64,000 nucleotides of DNA from G963667855 sp963667855. GTDB taxonomy: Bacteria > Planctomycetota > Phycisphaerae > UBA1845. The position numbers and the translations under genes were made by a program. Below are positions 62,154 to 64,000 of the stretch, one piece after another. Numbering within the stretch: position 1 is the stretch's first letter; every line of letters begins with the position of its first letter. The stretch lies in NCBI GenBank assembly GCA_963667855.2, contig CAXXKI010000028.1, positions 115,295-179,294 of the forward strand. Direction: 5' to 3'. The notes beneath the pieces are model-generated. The model ran no database searches. It was not told the DNA's origin and saw only the letters and a list, made by a program, of their open reading frames with translations.

Positions 62154-62628
62154 AGAATGCCGTTGATAACCGCTCTCGGAAAAGCCATAGAGTAGGCCTA
62201 AAAAGCGGCCATATTAATCGAATAGAGGGGATATCTTCGCCTGTTTTCAGCGATTACTGACGGCGAATATATTCCCGCTTGCGTAGTCATTCGGTGGACT
62301 CAAACTCTCTGAGGTTGGCTCCAGCACCGGTAGGCACGGTTGCCTGCTTTTGCGTTTATTGTTGACTAATCCATGGAGTATATCCTTGAATTGTTGTTAC
62401 GCGGATCAAGCCGGAAATCCGCAAACACTAAGATAGCCATGCTGTGGTTATGTATATGAGTAAACCTTCACGTCTGGTTGCAACTCAAAATGCGCGATAA
62501 AGTGCACTCGCTTGATGAAATGAGGACCGGTGAAGTGGGAATACGAACTGATAAAAGTAGCCGGGTCGATTGGGTGTTCAGCGTATCGATTTTGCAAAAG
62601 AGCCAGAATAAAAAAGGTCCAGGAAACC
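62154..62628. other. Leader region of pyrC without a gene
   Basis: Nothing convincing is seen. The pyrC frame is open 33 codons upstream of the chosen start, reading KWEYELIKVAGSIG, but without a ribosome site. Confidence 0.4.
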
Positions 62629-63954
62629 ATGAACCTTCCAACTGAATACGTTTTATCTAAAGGCCGGCTCATCGATCCCTCCCGCGATCTTGACGAAACA
62701 GGTTGGTTGCACGTTCGAGATGGAATAATCATCGATGCCGAACCCGGCGATTCCTACCCCGCAGGTCTACCTTCATTCGACCTTACGGGTATGATCATAG
62801 CTCCTGGCCTGGTCGATATGCACGTACATTTCCGCGAGCCGGGCGCTACCCACAAGGAAACCATTGAATCGGGCAGCCTAGCCGCCGCCGCAGGCGGATT
62901 CACCACCGTCTGCTGTATGCCGAATACTAATCCGCCTGTCGATAATCCCGACACCTTGCGGTGGATAAAAAAGCGGGCCGCGGAAATCGCCTTGTGCGAT
63001 GTACACGTGGTCGCCGCCGCGACTGTGGGGCGATTGGGAAAACAGCCAGTTGATTTCAAGTCGCTCAAAGAGAGCGGTGCGATAGCTTTCAGCGACGATG
63101 GCGATGGTATTGATGACATCGAAGTCTGCCGCCGGGTTATGGCCGGTATCAAGGAGTGCGATTCGGTTTTCGCCCCACATTGCGAATTCAAGGATATCTC
63201 GCACAAAGCCCCAATGCACTTAAGCTCAGTAAGCAGACGGCTGGGGGTGGAAGGTTACGATCCGCTCGGTGAAGAGGCCATGATCGAACGTGATCTCGCT
63301 CTGGTTGAAGAGATCGGATTACGCTATCACGTAACTCACATTTCCACCGCGCGGGGTGTGGAAATCGTACGCCGTGCAAAGAATAAGGGATTACCCATTA
63401 CCGCCGAAGTTTGTCCCCACCACCTCCTGCTTACTTGCGAACAGGTTGTCGATGAATATGGAAAACCGGATCCCAATTTCAAAATGAGCCCTCCTCTGAG
63501 GGATATGCGGGATATCTCCGCCTGCGTAGACGCTGTTCGAGACGGTACTATCGACTGCATAGTCACCGACCATGCTCCACACGCTGTTTCGGAGAAACAA
63601 ACCGCGTTTAACGAAGCCCCTATGGGAATAATCGGGCTGGAAACCTCTTTGGCTTGTTCTATAGAAGCCCTGCTCAACGAAAACTACTCGTGGCTGGACC
63701 TGATCAGGCCCATGTCCACTTCGCCCGCCAGAGTGCTTGGCATCCCCGCCGGTACCCTGCAGCCGCGCCGAAGAGCTGATATCACCGTAATCGATCCTCG
63801 GAGAAAATGGACCATAAACCCCGATAACTTCTTCTCTCTCGCCCGGAATACTCCCTACGCCGGGAGAAAAGTGACCGGAAAAGCCGTTCTTACCATATAT
63901 GCCGGAAAACCCACCCATGTCGACTCGCATTTTGAATTACCAAGTGTTACTTGA
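62629..63954 (+). CDS. pyrC: Dihydroorotase
   Basis: It closes N-carbamoyl-L-aspartate to dihydroorotate in pyrimidine synthesis, cytoplasmic. 441 residues, the length and pattern of class I (bacterial AllB/PyrC-type) enzymes. Metal site: HVHFREPG near the N-terminus, the conserved GGFTTVCCMPNT, a His in VFAPHCE and HVTHIST, and the catalytic Asp in VTDHAPHAVSEK. NEAPMGIIGLETSL and GTLQPRRRADITVID complete the family marks. A longer frame begins at 62530, but the ATG at 62629 with CCAGGAAA before it starts at the family's usual point. A decayed copy of its 3' end lies at 59070-59284. Confidence 0.95.
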   Translation: MNLPTEYVLSKGRLIDPSRDLDETGWLHVRDGIIIDAEPGDSYPAGLPSFDLTGMIIAPGLVDMHVHFREPGATHKETIESGSLAAAAGGFTTVCCMPNTNPPVDNPDTLRWIKKRAAEIALCDVHVVAAATVGRLGKQPVDFKSLKESGAIAFSDDGDGIDDIEVCRRVMAGIKECDSVFAPHCEFKDISHKAPMHLSSVSRRLGVEGYDPLGEEAMIERDLALVEEIGLRYHVTHISTARGVEIVRRAKNKGLPITAEVCPHHLLLTCEQVVDEYGKPDPNFKMSPPLRDMRDISACVDAVRDGTIDCIVTDHAPHAVSEKQTAFNEAPMGIIGLETSLACSIEALLNENYSWLDLIRPMSTSPARVLGIPAGTLQPRRRADITVIDPRRKWTINPDNFFSLARNTPYAGRKVTGKAVLTIYAGKPTHVDSHFELPSVT

Positions 63955-64000
63955 ACTGTGTCTGAAAAGTATCCGCCGGTTTAAGGCGGAAACTTATTGT

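Noticed and set aside
62530..62628. N-terminal extension of pyrC (KWEYELIKV, DUF4177-like at a glance)
   Set aside because: No ribosome site, and dihydroorotases start at the downstream Met. The likeness is too short to trust.
1..64000. CRISPR arrays, IS elements with transposases, rRNA genes
   Set aside because: Looked for across the window and not seen. The only repeats are those listed and none has regular spacing with unique spacers.

Overview
The window looks like chromosomal DNA of a planctomycete, most likely Phycisphaerae-like. This is an inference from gene content, with no phylogenetic marker checked. The signs are HAF-repeat/PEP-CTERM exported proteins, a subtilase ending in a dockerin-like DGDxDxDGDVDLxD segment, golvesin-type domains (one fused to a BlaR1/M56 sensor), a BlaI-BlaR1 pair, many short lipoproteins, a paired-CxxC zinc ribbon of the CGYxLxG kind, and integrases whose reading frame runs through the tRNA att site. 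Base composition is near 50% G+C.

Layout: 1-7.6 kb carries carbohydrate metabolism (PPi-type phosphofructokinase cut by the window edge, GH20 hexosaminidase, 6-phosphogluconate dehydrogenase, galactokinase) and an intergenic repeat cluster. 7.8-18.7 kb is accessory DNA stacked against a tRNA-Gly gene: a Fic protein, a helical-repeat partner, an HSDR_N-like nuclease with no normal start codon, an integrase remnant, a 48-bp direct repeat of the tRNA 3' end, two HAF-repeat proteins, lipoproteins, a small DNA-binding-like protein with a perfect palindrome at its start codon, and an N-terminally truncated integrase. 18.97-19.38 kb has a strong promoter, a GA-repeat-rich non-coding stretch and an intrinsic terminator. 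It looks like an unnamed structured RNA of about 365 nt.

19.5-23.7 kb holds kptA, a frameshifted SDR gene, three small exported proteins, nikR and tRNA-Leu. 24-34.6 kb holds a GH5 enzyme, a DUF4139-like protein, a two-component system and a tricorn-like protease. 34.8-39.2 kb is an RNA-repair locus: rtcB-rtcA behind a sigma-54 type promoter, divergent from the activator rtcR. With kptA 15 kb away, the cell has several enzymes acting on 2'- and 3'-phosphate RNA ends.

39.3-43.2 kb has an AraC regulator followed by a heavily decayed CocE/S15 hydrolase and a broken golvesin domain. 43.3-45.8 kb is a group II intron whose exact removal rebuilds a zinc-ribbon membrane protein. 45.9-56.1 kb has a D-2-hydroxyacid dehydrogenase, a GntR/LacI hybrid regulator, an FAD oxidoreductase, a PQQ-propeller protein, a LolA-like protein, a cupin remnant and BlaR1/BlaI. 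56.3-64 kb has a DUF3800 gene overlapping a small toxin-like gene, a membrane protein, a dihydroorotase 3' remnant, the subtilase, a second copy of the dispersed repeat and intact pyrC.

Several genes (SDR, rtcB, one HAF gene) are broken by a single indel in a homopolymer. These may be assembly errors rather than real mutations. The CocE region has too many lesions for that explanation alone.
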